Shown here one piece after another: positions 35,140 to 44,975 of a stretch of 64,000 nt of DNA (the stretch's first letter is position 1; each line of letters opens with the position of its first letter). The position numbers and the translations under genes are program-made. A model generated the notes under the pieces. The model did no database searches. It was not told the DNA's origin and saw only the letters and a list, made by a program, of their open reading frames with translations. Source of the DNA: Bifidobacterium sp. ESL0732 (GTDB lineage: Bacteria > Actinomycetota > Actinomycetes > Actinomycetales > Bifidobacteriaceae); assembly GCF_029395535.1 (NCBI RefSeq), contig NZ_CP113920.1, positions 1,116,001 through 1,180,000 on the forward strand, in the 5' to 3' direction.

Positions 35140-37698
35140 TTGGCGGTAATGGCAGAGGAACACGGTGGTGAAGTGACCACAGGCTGGCGCAAGACGGCTC
35201 AGGCGGATGCCGGCAAGTCGAAACGTCTGCTGGGGGACACCCGCGACTTGTTCCGTCCCGAAACCAGCGAAATTCCCACTGATCCGGGCGTCTACAAATG
35301 GCGTGACGGAGATGGCAGGGTCATCTACGTCGGCAAGGCCAAGAACTTGCGCAACCGTCTCACCTTCTATTTCCAGCCGTTGAGCGAGTTGCACCCGCGT
35401 ACGCAGAACATGGTGCTCACCGCTCGAAGCCTTGAATGGACGGTGGTCGCCACCGAGCTCGAGGCGCTCACCCTCGAATACACATGGATCAAGGAATTCG
35501 ATCCAAGATTCAATGTCGTATTCCGTGATGACAAGACCTATCCCTATCTGGCCGTTTCTCTGGGTGAAAAGTACCCGAGGGTATGGGTGACGCGCAACCG
35601 TAAGCGCCGAGATACACGGTATTTCGGACCATACGTCAAAGCGTGGGATTTGCGTCAAAGCCTCGATAAGCTGCTCAAGGCTTTTCCGGTGCGGACCTGC
35701 ACGAAGACCGTCTTCAACCGTGCCAAACTGACCAATCGACCTTGCTTGCTGGCATCCATCGGAAAATGCTCGGCACCGTGTGTCGGAAGAATCAGTGAAA
35801 AGGATCACCGTCGGATGTGCGAGCGTCTGGTCGGTGTGCTCACCGGTCGTTACGGCACATCCTTTATTGCAGGTCTGACCCGTGAGATGAAACAGGCCAG
35901 TGACGATATGGAATTCGAGAAGGCCGCACGTCTGCGGGACCAGATCTCCATGCTTAAAACCATGTCCGAGCAGAATGCGGTCGTCTTCGACTCTGACGTG
36001 GACGCTGACGTATTCGGCATGGAATCCGATGAGCTGGAAGCCTCTATTCATGCGTTCTTCGTTCGTTCCGGTTCCATCCGTGGCGAACGTAACTGGAGCG
36101 TCAAACGAGTCGAGGACATCGACGATGCCGATCTCATCGCCGATCTCATCACGCAGGTCTATTCCGACATGATGGAGGAGACTGAGAGTCAGGCCAATGT
36201 CCCGTTGAACCTTCCTAGCAATGGTGAGGAATTGCTGGAACAGGACGGCGAGGCCGCCAAGGATTCGGGCGATCTAGATGAAAAAAGTTCTGCCCCCATT
36301 CCAGCCTCTTTGCCCGCCGATAGCGCGATTGACATCGTCGAGCGCCGTGATGCATTGGGAGCGACCCAAAGCATCACGGCCACCGACAGCCTTTCGCGCG
36401 CCCAGGCGACGCGTGTTCGCCGGGAACGTCGGATGCAGACAGGCAGGAGTGATTTGCTGGCGCCGATTTCGCCGGTTCCCAGAGAGGTATTGGTTCCTAT
36501 CGAACCGGCTAGGCGCGACGAGCTTGAGGAATGGCTCAGCGGTTTACGTGGTGCTGCAGTAAAAATCCGTGTGCCCAGTCGTGGTGAGAAGAAGGCTCTG
36601 ATGGACCGAGCCGACAGCAATGCCAAGCAGGCGTTGCAACGCAGCAAGATGAGCCGTATCAGCGATATCGGCGCCCGTACGCAGGCGATGAACGATGTGG
36701 CCAAGGCGCTGGGGTTGAATGAATCGCCGTTACGCATCGAAGGCTACGATATCTCCAACACCATTGGCGGTATCTATCAGGTCGCTTCGATGGTCGTCTT
36801 CGAGGATGCCATAGCCAAGAAGTCCGAATACCGCCGTTTTGCCATACGTGGTAAGGACGGCAAAGGTGCGCTCGACGATTTGAGCGCTATGTACGAGACT
36901 CTCACCCGTAGGTTCCGCCACGGCAACATCGCCGGCGACACCGGCGAGAGCATGGACAATGAGAAACGCGTCGAGCAGGCTAAGGAGACATCACAAAGCC
37001 AATCGGCTCAATCAGTAAACATCGCTTACGCGCAAGTAACTAAAAAAGATTCCGATATATCTTTGCAATCACCAGTACAGAACGAGCCGCAGCCATTAGC
37101 CGCAGCCGATGATAACCTCAATCAGCTTTCGACAAACCAAAATACAAAGTCTGAAGCGAACGGCTTGACCAGCGCTGATGCCGTTGTCCAGCAAGACACG
37201 CATCCGCGTCACTTTGCATACAAACCTAACCTCATAGTGGTCGACGGTGGTAAACCACAGGTCGAAATCGCAGCCAAAGCCCTCAAAGACTGCGGCGTCG
37301 ACGATGTGGCTGTTTGCGGCCTGGCCAAAAGGCTCGAAGAGGTTTGGATTCCGGGGGAGGACTACCCACTTATCCTCAAACGCCAGTCTGAAGGCATGTA
37401 TCTGCTCCAGCGCGTGCGCGACGAATCCCACCGTTTCGCCATCACTTACCACCGCAAGTCTCGACGCAAAGGCGCCTTGCGCTCCGCCCTCGACGATATC
37501 CCGGGCATCGGCGAAAGCTACCAGAAAAAGCTTTTGCGCGCTTTCGGTTCGGTAAAAGGCATCCGCAAGGCCAGTCTAAAGGACTTGGAAGGCGTCAAAG
37601 GAATCGGGAAAGCCAAAGCCGAAGCTGTATACACTGCACTCCACAAGGATTCCGATGGAGCAGAGGCTTCATCGGTGACCGAATCCCGGACAAATTGA
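35140..37698 (+). CDS. uvrC: Excinuclease ABC subunit C, with two large linker insertions
   Basis: It makes both incisions beside a lesion. GIY-YIG domain at ~45-125 (PGVYKWRDGDGRVIYVGKAK), Cys-rich region CLLASIGKCSAPCVG, UvrB-binding UVR helix DDMEFEKAARLRDQI (~250), RNase H-like nuclease with YDISNTIGG and LIVVDGGKPQ, and C-terminal helix-hairpin-helices PGIGESYQKKLL and VKGIGKAKA. At 852 residues it is much longer than the usual ~600-700 owing to polar insertions at ~345-440 and ~597-690; the second is visibly A+T-richer. The TTG at 35140 has AAAGG upstream; an ATG at 35149 is an alternative. Confidence 0.96.
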   Translation: MAVMAEEHGGEVTTGWRKTAQADAGKSKRLLGDTRDLFRPETSEIPTDPGVYKWRDGDGRVIYVGKAKNLRNRLTFYFQPLSELHPRTQNMVLTARSLEWTVVATELEALTLEYTWIKEFDPRFNVVFRDDKTYPYLAVSLGEKYPRVWVTRNRKRRDTRYFGPYVKAWDLRQSLDKLLKAFPVRTCTKTVFNRAKLTNRPCLLASIGKCSAPCVGRISEKDHRRMCERLVGVLTGRYGTSFIAGLTREMKQASDDMEFEKAARLRDQISMLKTMSEQNAVVFDSDVDADVFGMESDELEASIHAFFVRSGSIRGERNWSVKRVEDIDDADLIADLITQVYSDMMEETESQANVPLNLPSNGEELLEQDGEAAKDSGDLDEKSSAPIPASLPADSAIDIVERRDALGATQSITATDSLSRAQATRVRRERRMQTGRSDLLAPISPVPREVLVPIEPARRDELEEWLSGLRGAAVKIRVPSRGEKKALMDRADSNAKQALQRSKMSRISDIGARTQAMNDVAKALGLNESPLRIEGYDISNTIGGIYQVASMVVFEDAIAKKSEYRRFAIRGKDGKGALDDLSAMYETLTRRFRHGNIAGDTGESMDNEKRVEQAKETSQSQSAQSVNIAYAQVTKKDSDISLQSPVQNEPQPLAAADDNLNQLSTNQNTKSEANGLTSADAVVQQDTHPRHFAYKPNLIVVDGGKPQVEIAAKALKDCGVDDVAVCGLAKRLEEVWIPGEDYPLILKRQSEGMYLLQRVRDESHRFAITYHRKSRRKGALRSALDDIPGIGESYQKKLLRAFGSVKGIRKASLKDLEGVKGIGKAKAEAVYTALHKDSDGAEASSVTESRTN

Positions 37699-37799
37699 GT
37701 ATCCAAAACCGGAAAACATCCTATAAACAAGTCAGGGAAATAAGTCAGACCTAACAAGTAGACAACAATCCTTGAGATTGACAGAAGGAGCATCAACCA

Positions 37800-38810
37800 A
37801 TGGCCAACGAGATACATCATCGCTGTGCTGTTTTGGGCAAGCCCATAGCTCATTCGCTTTCGCCTGTGTTGCATAATGCGGCCTACAAGGCTCTCGGGCT
37901 CGACGATTGGCATTATTCGCGGGCTGAAGTCGGCGAAGACGATCTCGATAGTTTTCTTCAAGGCTTGGATTCGAGTTGGGCAGGGCTGAGCCTGACCATG
38001 CCGTTGAAACGGACAATCCAACCTTACGGGTCTCCATCCGATACTTGGTCTCGGAAGCTTCTTGTGGCCAACACCGCTGTGTTCGATTGGTCGAAAGCGG
38101 CAGCAAAGCCGGATATCAAGCTTTACAATACCGATGTCGAAGGCATCGTAAAAGCCTTTTCTCATTGCTGGCAGCTTTCTGAGCGCGAGAAGTCTGGGTG
38201 CAAGAAGCTTCAAACAGAAAAGTCGACGCAAGCCATTATTTCCGATATATCTAGCAAGGCGAATACCGAAAAACCGCAAAGTCTTGGAACAAAAGCCGTC
38301 ATTCTTGGTAATGGTAATACAGCGCTTTCCGCTTTGGCGGCCTTTACGGAAATCGAAGTTCCCGGCACAGGTGCCGTAACTCAAGTAACAGTATGTGCCC
38401 GGCATCAGCATGACAATGACCCGATGAGGCAGCTTGCCGATACGCAAGATAGGCTTCAATACGCGCAAATTTTGCTTTCTCAAGCTCCCAAATATCTGAC
38501 AGAAGCCGATATCGTCATCAACACCATACCGGCGCATGGAGCCGACGAGACGGCAGAAAAACTGGCGGCTACCCTCACTGGTTCCGAGAACGTTTTGTCG
38601 GGGAAAACCCTTCTCGACGTGGTCTACGACCCACGTCCGACCAAGCTTATGCAGATTTGGCAGAAAAACGGAGGGGCCGCCATTGGAGGCGAAGAAATGT
38701 TGCTCTATCAAGCTATAGCCCAGGTAAGGCTGATGACGGTAGGGGCGCATATTATAGGAACGACAGATTTTGAGCAGGCGATGAGAAGCGCCTTACAGGA
38801 GGCACTGTGA
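37800..38810 (+). CDS. aroE: Shikimate dehydrogenase
   Basis: It reduces 3-dehydroshikimate with NADPH in aromatic synthesis, the route that also supplies chorismate for the men genes. 336 residues: substrate segment GKPIAHSLSPVLHNAAY (~10), catalytic-Lys loop LTMPLKRTI (~65), NTDVEG (~113), nucleotide loop LGNGNTALSA. A Lys/Ser-rich insertion at ~128-160 separates the domains. AGAAGGAG lies 9 bases before the ATG. It overlaps rapZ by four bases. Position between uvrC and rapZ is typical of bifidobacteria as far as I know. Confidence 0.88.
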   Translation: MANEIHHRCAVLGKPIAHSLSPVLHNAAYKALGLDDWHYSRAEVGEDDLDSFLQGLDSSWAGLSLTMPLKRTIQPYGSPSDTWSRKLLVANTAVFDWSKAAAKPDIKLYNTDVEGIVKAFSHCWQLSEREKSGCKKLQTEKSTQAIISDISSKANTEKPQSLGTKAVILGNGNTALSALAAFTEIEVPGTGAVTQVTVCARHQHDNDPMRQLADTQDRLQYAQILLSQAPKYLTEADIVINTIPAHGADETAEKLAATLTGSENVLSGKTLLDVVYDPRPTKLMQIWQKNGGAAIGGEEMLLYQAIAQVRLMTVGAHIIGTTDFEQAMRSALQEAL

Positions 38811-39805
38811 TTTCGGAAACGCAAGGACCGGACGGCACCGGAAACAAGGTCGAAAAGACGGCCCCTGCACCCAATTCCAATGATACGAAAGACGAAGTAT
38901 CATCAAAAGATGATAACAACAAACCCAGTCCCGCCAAGGAATTCGAAGTCATGCTCATCACCGGTATGAGCGGTGCCGGCCGTTCCCATGCCGCAGATTG
39001 CGTTGAGGACATGGGTTGGTATGTGGTCGACAACCTTCCTCCGAAACTTCTGATTCCGCTGGTTGATATGATGACCTCGTCCGGTTCCAAGGTCCACAAG
39101 CTCGCAGCCGTCATCGACGTGCGTTCCCGCAGTTATTTTGATGATCTTTCCGCTGTCTTAAGCCACTTGGATGATTTGGGCGTGCGTACATACATCCTTT
39201 TCCTCGATGCCAGCGACAAAGTGCTTGTGCAACGTTACGAGTCGGTTCGTCGTCCTCATCCGCTGCAACATGGCAATCGCCTCATTGATGGCATTCGTGA
39301 GGAACGTGAACTGCTTTCCAACCTCAAGGAACGGGCCGACACTGTCATCGATACCTCAAGCCTCAGCATCCATCAGCTTTCGACGAAACTGTACGAGGCT
39401 CTGCTTGGCAGCGGTGCGAAAACTGTTTCCGTCCACATCTTCAGTTTCGGCTTCAAATACGGGATTCCGCTTGATGCTGATTTCGTCGCTGACGTAAGAT
39501 TCCTGCCCAATCCGTATTGGGTGCCGAGCCTTCGTGAACTCAACGGCAACGATAAACCGGTAAGCGATTATGTCCTTTCCAACGAAAGCGCGAAGGAATT
39601 CCTGGATGCCTATGAGAAGGCCATCATGATAGCCATCAAAGGTTACGCTCAGGAAGATAAGCATTATGTCACAATAGCTGTTGGATGCACTGGCGGGCAG
39701 CACCGTTCCGTCGCCATCGGCAATGAGCTGGCGCAACGGTTCCGTGCCCATGGGCTGAGCGTGACAGTATCCGCGAGGGAGTTGCACCGCCATGAGCGAC
39801 GATAG
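38807..39805 (+). CDS. rapZ: RapZ-like nucleotide-binding protein
   Basis: P-loop protein of the RapZ/YvcJ family, which in E. coli guides RNase E to a regulatory RNA and in other bacteria is linked to cell-wall precursor control. Walker A is GMSGAGRSHAAD with Arg where Lys is usual, then VVDNLPPKLL, SFGFKYGIPLDADFVADVRFLPNP and C-terminal IGCTGG-like VGCTGGQHRSV. The start is a GTG with GGAGG 4 bases upstream, overlapping the aroE stop. A 46-residue Ser/Asp/Lys-rich N-terminal extension precedes the fold. Confidence 0.92.
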   Translation: MISETQGPDGTGNKVEKTAPAPNSNDTKDEVSSKDDNNKPSPAKEFEVMLITGMSGAGRSHAADCVEDMGWYVVDNLPPKLLIPLVDMMTSSGSKVHKLAAVIDVRSRSYFDDLSAVLSHLDDLGVRTYILFLDASDKVLVQRYESVRRPHPLQHGNRLIDGIREERELLSNLKERADTVIDTSSLSIHQLSTKLYEALLGSGAKTVSVHIFSFGFKYGIPLDADFVADVRFLPNPYWVPSLRELNGNDKPVSDYVLSNESAKEFLDAYEKAIMIAIKGYAQEDKHYVTIAVGCTGGQHRSVAIGNELAQRFRAHGLSVTVSARELHRHERR

Positions 39806-40008
39806 GATTGGCCGTGGTTGTCGATCATTCGCAACCAATGATTGGCGATGTTGTGTAATTAAAAACACAAAATAGGCAAGTGAATGTAAAACGATGGATT
39901 CTTGTCCAAGTCATTCGCTATCACAGATAGCCGTGGCATTGCGTGAGATAACTCCGTTTAATGTTCCAATTACACTTACATGAAGAACGGGAAGTAGGAG
40001 GTTGGGCT

Positions 40009-40962
40009 TTGGCTCTTCTGAACGAGGTCAAAAGTGAGCTGGCAAGCGTGGAGACGGATTTGCCGGCCGCGAAGATGGCGCAAGCTGCGACGATGATGCG
40101 GTTTGGGGGAGGTCTGCGTCCCGTCGGCAACAAAGCTGTCATTCGTGCACAGTTCGACTCGCTTGAAGCGACCGAATGGCTTCGCAAGACCATCGCACAT
40201 TATTTTCAGCGCGAAGCTAAAGTAACCAAGGTCAGCAGACAGACTCCCAATGGCATCGTTCAGCGTTACGATTTGCTGGTCGAACGCGGTGCGACTGCAC
40301 TGGCCCTGCAGACCGGCTTGCTCGATCGTCGTATGCATCTGGTCGAAGGTCTTCCGGCAGAGGTGATCAGCGGCAATATCGCCCAGGTGAAGGCCGCTTG
40401 GCGTGGTGCATTCCTCGCCCGCGGCATGATTTCCGACCCAGGCAAATCCAGCTATCTTGAAATCATTTGCCCGTCGCACGAGACGGTGACGGCGTTGCAG
40501 GGTGCGGCCCGCAGGCTTGGCATTTCTGCACAGGCGCGTAAGGTCCGCAGTTCTGAGCGCATTACACTTCGTGATTCCGATTCCATCGAACGCATGCTGA
40601 TGCTGATGGGGGCCCCGCATTCGGCGCGAGAATGGACCGGCAAACGTACGGATGGCGAAGCTCGAGGCAAGGCTAATCGCCTCGCCAATTTCGACGATGC
40701 GAATATGCGTCGCAGCGCCAAAGCCGCTGCAGAGGCTACTCAGAAAGTCAAACAGGCCTTCGAAATCCTTGGTGATGATATCCCTGAAAACCTTAAGGCT
40801 GCGGGCGATCTGAGGCTTCAGCACACGGATGCCAGTCTGGAAGAGCTGGGACGCCTGTCGAACCCTCCGATCACGAAGGATGCTATTGCTGGTCGTATCC
40901 GTCGTTTGCTGCAGTTGGCGGCCAAAATCAAGCGCGCGCAGGAGCAGCGACAAGAAGAATAG
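40009..40962 (+). CDS. whiA: WhiA-family DNA-binding regulator
   Basis: WhiA proteins combine an inactive LAGLIDADG homing-endonuclease fold with a C-terminal helix-turn-helix and regulate division and sporulation genes in actinobacteria. The TTG at 40009 follows AGGAGG by 7 bases and yields the family start [10 protein letters not shown]; an upstream ATG at 39961 adds an unrelated 16 residues. The C-terminus shows [28 protein letters not shown]. 317 residues. The yvcK gene often between rapZ and whiA is absent here; 203 non-coding bases separate them. Confidence 0.95.
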   Translation: MALLNEVKSELASVETDLPAAKMAQAATMMRFGGGLRPVGNKAVIRAQFDSLEATEWLRKTIAHYFQREAKVTKVSRQTPNGIVQRYDLLVERGATALALQTGLLDRRMHLVEGLPAEVISGNIAQVKAAWRGAFLARGMISDPGKSSYLEIICPSHETVTALQGAARRLGISAQARKVRSSERITLRDSDSIERMLMLMGAPHSAREWTGKRTDGEARGKANRLANFDDANMRRSAKAAAEATQKVKQAFEILGDDIPENLKAAGDLRLQHTDASLEELGRLSNPPITKDAIAGRIRRLLQLAAKIKRAQEQRQEE

Positions 40963-41089
40963 CCCGAATGACGAATAGCAGTGAGCCGCTCTCGACCCCG
41001 ATAGTTCTTGCCTAGCTAGTGATAATAATTACAAAGTTTGGCTGTTTTAAGGCTCGAAGATAGCACTAAATTGTTTGCAAGATAAGTGA

Positions 41090-41103
41090 TGTTAGCGCTC
41101 ACA
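41090..41103. promoter_or_regulatory. LacI-type operator upstream of pgk
   Basis: TGTTAGCGCTCACA is one base off the perfect palindrome TGTTAGCGCTAACA known for bifidobacterial LacI-family carbohydrate regulators (AraQ-type). It lies ~160 bases before pgk in a 299-base gap that otherwise has no gene. A related site lies upstream of tkt (49342-49355). Confidence 0.6.
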
Positions 41104-41261
41104 ATTCAATTGTTTTTTCTGGGCTATTGTGTGCTCAAAATGGCGTTCTTGTTGGGCGAGGACGGTACCATTGCAAGTGACATAGGTCACAACTTTGTAC
41201 TCTTACCTGGCCGGGAAAAATGATTTTTCGGCTGATAACGGTTATCAAGGAAAGGATACCA

Positions 41262-42467
41262 ATGAGGACACTCAAGGATTTAGGAGATCTGAAAGGCAAG
41301 AAGGTTCTTGTCCGCGCTGATTTCAATGTGCCGCTGAAGGGCACCACCATCACCGATGACGGCCGTATCCGCGCCGCGCTGCCCACGATCGAGGAACTGC
41401 GTGCCGATGGTGCAAAGGTCATCCTGATGGCCCACCTCGGCCGTCCGAAGGGCAAGGTCGTTCCTGAGCTTTCGCTGGCACCTGTCGCGAAGCGCCTAGG
41501 CGAGCTGCTCGGCGTCGACGTGACGCTGGCCAACGACACCTACGGCCCGGACGCACAGGCCAAGGTCGCCGCCATGAAGGACGGCGACGTTGTGCTGCTG
41601 CAGAACGTTCGTTACAACCCCGAAGAGACCAGTAAGGACGATGCTGTGCGTGCCGGCTATGCCAAGAAGATCGCCGCTTTGGGCGACGTCTTCGTTTCCG
41701 ACGGCTTCGGCGTTGTGCACCGCGCACAGGGCTCGGACTACGATGTGGCCGCCGATCTGCCGAGTGCAGCCGGCAAGCTCATCGAGAAGGAAGTCAAGGC
41801 GCTGTCCCGCGCCACTGAGAACCCGGAGCGTCCGTTCACCGTCGTGCTCGGCGGCTCGAAGGTCTCCGACAAGCTCGGCGTTATCGAGAACCTCTTGAAG
41901 AAGGCCGATCGTCTGCTGATCGGCGGCGGCATGGCCTACACGTTCCTCGCAGCCAAGGGCTACGAGGTCGGTACCTCCCTGCTCGAGTCCGATCAGATCG
42001 AGACTGTCAAGGGTTACATGGATGAGGCCAAGAAGAACGGCGTGGAGCTCATTCTCCCCGTCGACGTTGTGGTCAACAAGGGCTTCCCTGACGGCAACAC
42101 CCCGGTCAATCCGCAGGTTGTCGATGCCGACAAGATTCCTTCCGACATGATGGGCCTCGATATCGGCCCGAAGACCCAGAAGCTCTTCCACGACAAGATT
42201 GTCGACTCCAAGACGGTAGTCTGGAACGGCCCCGCAGGCGTGTTTGAGGTCGAGCAGTTCCAAGCCGGTACGAAGGCTGTCGCCCAAGGTATGGTCGACG
42301 CCACGGCCAAGGGGGCTTTCACCATCGTCGGTGGCGGCGATTCCGCTTCCGCGGTGCGTAACCTCGGCTTCCCGGAGGATGGCTTCTCTCACATCTCCAC
42401 CGGTGGCGGCGCTTCCCTCGAGTTCCTCGAAGGCAAGACCCTTCCTGGACTCAAGGTGCTTGAGTAA
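41262..42467 (+). CDS. pgk: Phosphoglycerate kinase
   Basis: It forms ATP from 1,3-bisphosphoglycerate. 401 residues with RADFNVPL (~20), HLGRPKG (~60), the hinge LIGGGMAYTFLAAKG, VWNGPAGVFE and nucleotide loop GGGDSASAV. AAGGAAAGG precedes the ATG at 41262; an in-frame codon at 41220 is upstream of this site. The gene neighbour gap, common before pgk in other actinobacteria, is missing here. A strong terminator follows, so pgk and tpiA are at least partly separate transcripts. Confidence 0.97.
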   Translation: MRTLKDLGDLKGKKVLVRADFNVPLKGTTITDDGRIRAALPTIEELRADGAKVILMAHLGRPKGKVVPELSLAPVAKRLGELLGVDVTLANDTYGPDAQAKVAAMKDGDVVLLQNVRYNPEETSKDDAVRAGYAKKIAALGDVFVSDGFGVVHRAQGSDYDVAADLPSAAGKLIEKEVKALSRATENPERPFTVVLGGSKVSDKLGVIENLLKKADRLLIGGGMAYTFLAAKGYEVGTSLLESDQIETVKGYMDEAKKNGVELILPVDVVVNKGFPDGNTPVNPQVVDADKIPSDMMGLDIGPKTQKLFHDKIVDSKTVVWNGPAGVFEVEQFQAGTKAVAQGMVDATAKGAFTIVGGGDSASAVRNLGFPEDGFSHISTGGGASLEFLEGKTLPGLKVLE

Positions 42468-42544
42468 TCGATTCAAAACCGTTGGTGGTGTGGCACTTCA
42501 AAGGTGAGTAGCCGAGATGCGCTACACTACTAACAGGAATGTTT

Positions 42545-42579
42545 GCGGACATGCCGTTTGGTATGTCCGCATTCTTTTT
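42545..42579 (+). terminator. Terminator between pgk and tpiA
   Basis: GCGGACATGCC pairs with GGTATGTCCGC around a short GTTT loop, one mismatch, followed by ATTCTTTTT. It begins 77 bases past the pgk stop and 90 bases before tpiA. Confidence 0.85.
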
Positions 42580-42668
42580 GCAAAAAGGGTTGCCGTAACT
42601 CTCATTAGGGGAATCGTTGCGGCGGCTTGAGCAGATAAACCGTAATTCCGTGGTTGGGAAGGAAAGCA

Positions 42669-43472
42669 ATGTCCTCTGCACGTATTCCATTGGTGGCTGG
42701 CAATTGGAAGATGAATTTCGATCATCTCGAAGCCACGTATTTCGTGCAAAAACTTGCGTGGCTCCTGCGCGACGCCCATTTCGACTACAAACGTGTCGAA
42801 GTCGCATTGATGCCGACGTTCACTTCGATTCGCAGCGTTCAGGTTTTGGTCGAAGCCGACAAACTCAAGATCAACTATGGTGCGCAGACCGTTTCGGTGA
42901 CCAACCAAGGGGCGTTTACCGGTGACGTCAACGCCGATATGCTGGCCCAGCTCGGATGCAAATATGTCATCGTCGGCCATTCGGAACGCCGCAAATACCA
43001 TCCCGAAGACGATGCCAACATCGTCGATCAGGTTCGTGCCGTGTTGACGGCCGGCATGCAGCCCATTCTCTGCGTCGGTGAAAGCATGGAAGAACGTCGC
43101 AAGGGCATCGAGCTTGATTTCGCAGTAGGCCAGGTCCACGATGTCACCCGTGACCTTTCCGACGAAGAAGCAGCCAAACTGATTATTGCCTATGAACCTG
43201 TCTGGGCCATCGGCACGGGCCTCGTGGCTACCCCAGAAAGCGCTCAGGACGCAGCCAAAGCCATTCGTAGCAATCTCCATGAGACCTTCGGGTCCAAAGT
43301 CTCCGACATGGTTCGTATTCTTTATGGAGGTTCTGTCACTTCTAAGAACGCAGTAGAGCTCATCAGCCAGCCCGATGTCGACGGATTCCTTATCGGCGGT
43401 GCTTCGCTCGACGCGGACGAACTTGCCAAGATCTGCAGGCTCACGCTGAAAACCGTGACTTCTTCCCGTTGA
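42669..43472 (+). CDS. tpiA: Triosephosphate isomerase
   Basis: It interconverts dihydroxyacetone phosphate and glyceraldehyde-3-phosphate. 267 residues with GNWKMN (Lys), IVGHSERR (catalytic His), AYEPVWAIGTG (catalytic Glu and loop 6) and LYGGSV. GGAAGGAAAG precedes the ATG at 42669; an ATG five codons earlier lacks this spacing. It is followed by secG after 89 bases, the common actinobacterial order. Confidence 0.97.
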   Translation: MSSARIPLVAGNWKMNFDHLEATYFVQKLAWLLRDAHFDYKRVEVALMPTFTSIRSVQVLVEADKLKINYGAQTVSVTNQGAFTGDVNADMLAQLGCKYVIVGHSERRKYHPEDDANIVDQVRAVLTAGMQPILCVGESMEERRKGIELDFAVGQVHDVTRDLSDEEAAKLIIAYEPVWAIGTGLVATPESAQDAAKAIRSNLHETFGSKVSDMVRILYGGSVTSKNAVELISQPDVDGFLIGGASLDADELAKICRLTLKTVTSSR

Positions 43473-43561
43473 ATTAACGAAGCATTATCGGCAATGAATG
43501 GAACGTTTTCCGTACTTTGAGGTATACTTATTAACTAGTGTTTCGAACTGGAGGTTCAACT

Positions 43562-43822
43562 GTGTCGACAATGGCAATCGTCAAGCTGGTTCTGCAAATC
43601 ATCCTTGTTATCTTCAGCATTCTGTTGACGTTGCTGATTCTCATGCACAAGGGCAAGGGCGGCGGCCTTTCCGATATGTTCGGCGGTGGTCTCACCCAGA
43701 ACGCAGGTACCTCCGGAGTGGCAGAAAAGAACCTGAACCGTTGGACGATTATCATCGCTCTCCTCTGGGTTGCTATCATCATCGCCTTGGGACTGATGAC
43801 GAAGTTCAACTTGATTAAGTGA
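43562..43822 (+). CDS. secG: Preprotein translocase subunit SecG
   Basis: Small accessory subunit of the SecYEG channel. 86 residues with two membrane helices (LVLQIILVIFSILLTLLIL and IIIALLWVAIIIALGLM) around the family loop HKGKGGGLSDMFGGGL. The start is a GTG with GGAGG 7 bases upstream; TATACT at ~43523 may be its -10 box. A perfect-stem terminator follows. Confidence 0.95.
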   Translation: MSTMAIVKLVLQIILVIFSILLTLLILMHKGKGGGLSDMFGGGLTQNAGTSGVAEKNLNRWTIIIALLWVAIIIALGLMTKFNLIK

Positions 43823-43841
43823 TTATTTAGAAGTTTTAGAT

Positions 43842-43880
43842 ATGCGTTTCATGGTAGGTTTCATGAAACGCATTTTTGTA
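43842..43880 (+). terminator. Terminator after secG
   Basis: A perfect 12-bp stem, ATGCGTTTCATG / CATGAAACGCAT, with an 8-base loop is followed by TTTTGTATTTT. It ends the glycolysis/secretion block 20 bases past secG. Confidence 0.9.
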
Positions 43881-43935
43881 TTTTACGATGTTATGTATTT
43901 AAAAACGATTCGACAGTAGTAACGGGAAAACGAAT

Positions 43936-44775
43936 ATGACGAATACCGACCTGTCAAGCGGTGGCAAGCTGCTCGTGGTTGACTTGGACTTGACTGCGCT
44001 GTGTGGTGACGAATACAGGGGCCGCTGGCTTTCTGAACGTAGCGAGAAAGCCTTCGCAGCGGCTCGGAAAGCAGGTAATGTGGCCATGGTGGCGACGGCC
44101 AGGCCGCCAATGACCGCCTTTGAGTTGGTCCAACGTATTGGCGCTTCGGCGTGTGCATACCATAATGGTGGTGTTGTCGATTTGGATTGCGAGCATTCTT
44201 CTTTGAAAGAACTGAGTGATGACCAGAGTACCGGGAATAGCAATATTTTGCGGTTCGGTGTTCCTGTTGAGCGTTGCATTGAGGTTTGTCACGAATTTCT
44301 AGAGCACATTCCGAGTCTTAGGATCGGCATCGAATTCAATGACATTCGCTATACAAATTTTGATTTGACGGATGTTTGGCCGGCTCAAGAATATCAACTG
44401 ACAGACTTCAGCGATATGCCATCAGGTATGGCACAAAAGATTATGATGTTCCCAACGGAAGATCAGCGTGAAAAGGTCAGGTCGTTGGTTCCGGATGACA
44501 TGGCTCTGCTAATCTCAGAAGATGTTCTTTGGCTGCTGATGAATCCCGAAGCTACGAAACGCAACGCAATGAACTTGGCCTGCCAGCACTTTGGCATATC
44601 GCTTTCGGATACCATCGCATTCGGCGATGACCTGATTGATATGGATCTATTGCAACACGCAGGTCGTGGTGTGGCAGTAGCCAATGCAAAGCTGGAAGTC
44701 AAGGCCATCGCAGATGAAGTCTGCCCGTCAAATAACGATGACGGTGTAGCCCAGTGGATTGAAAAGCATTTGTAA
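43936..44775 (+). CDS. HAD-family phosphatase (IIB/Cof-like)
   Basis: 279 residues: motif I VVDLDLTAL (DxDLT), motif II in VATARPP, cap domain ~90-200, motif III Lys near EATKRNAMNLAC, motif IV IAFGDDLIDMDLLQHAG. This is the pattern of HAD type IIB sugar-phosphate phosphatases. Substrate unknown. No strong Shine-Dalgarno site (AACGGGAAAACGA precedes the ATG). It stands alone between secG and an alpha/beta hydrolase. Confidence 0.85.
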   Translation: MTNTDLSSGGKLLVVDLDLTALCGDEYRGRWLSERSEKAFAAARKAGNVAMVATARPPMTAFELVQRIGASACAYHNGGVVDLDCEHSSLKELSDDQSTGNSNILRFGVPVERCIEVCHEFLEHIPSLRIGIEFNDIRYTNFDLTDVWPAQEYQLTDFSDMPSGMAQKIMMFPTEDQREKVRSLVPDDMALLISEDVLWLLMNPEATKRNAMNLACQHFGISLSDTIAFGDDLIDMDLLQHAGRGVAVANAKLEVKAIADEVCPSNNDDGVAQWIEKHL

Positions 44776-44975
44776 GTCGTTTTGGCTGATTCGTTAATGA
44801 ATGCCTTTCGGCGAAATATCGGAAACGGATAAAATAGGTAATAGAATGTGCTAGTTCGGCAAACGAATGAAACGAAAAATTTGGTAGTGATATCCTAACG
44901 ATTCAAAATGCCTGTACTGATTGATAAGACCATAGTGTTGCTGAACATAATGGTAGGTAAAAGGGGAGTAGTTAT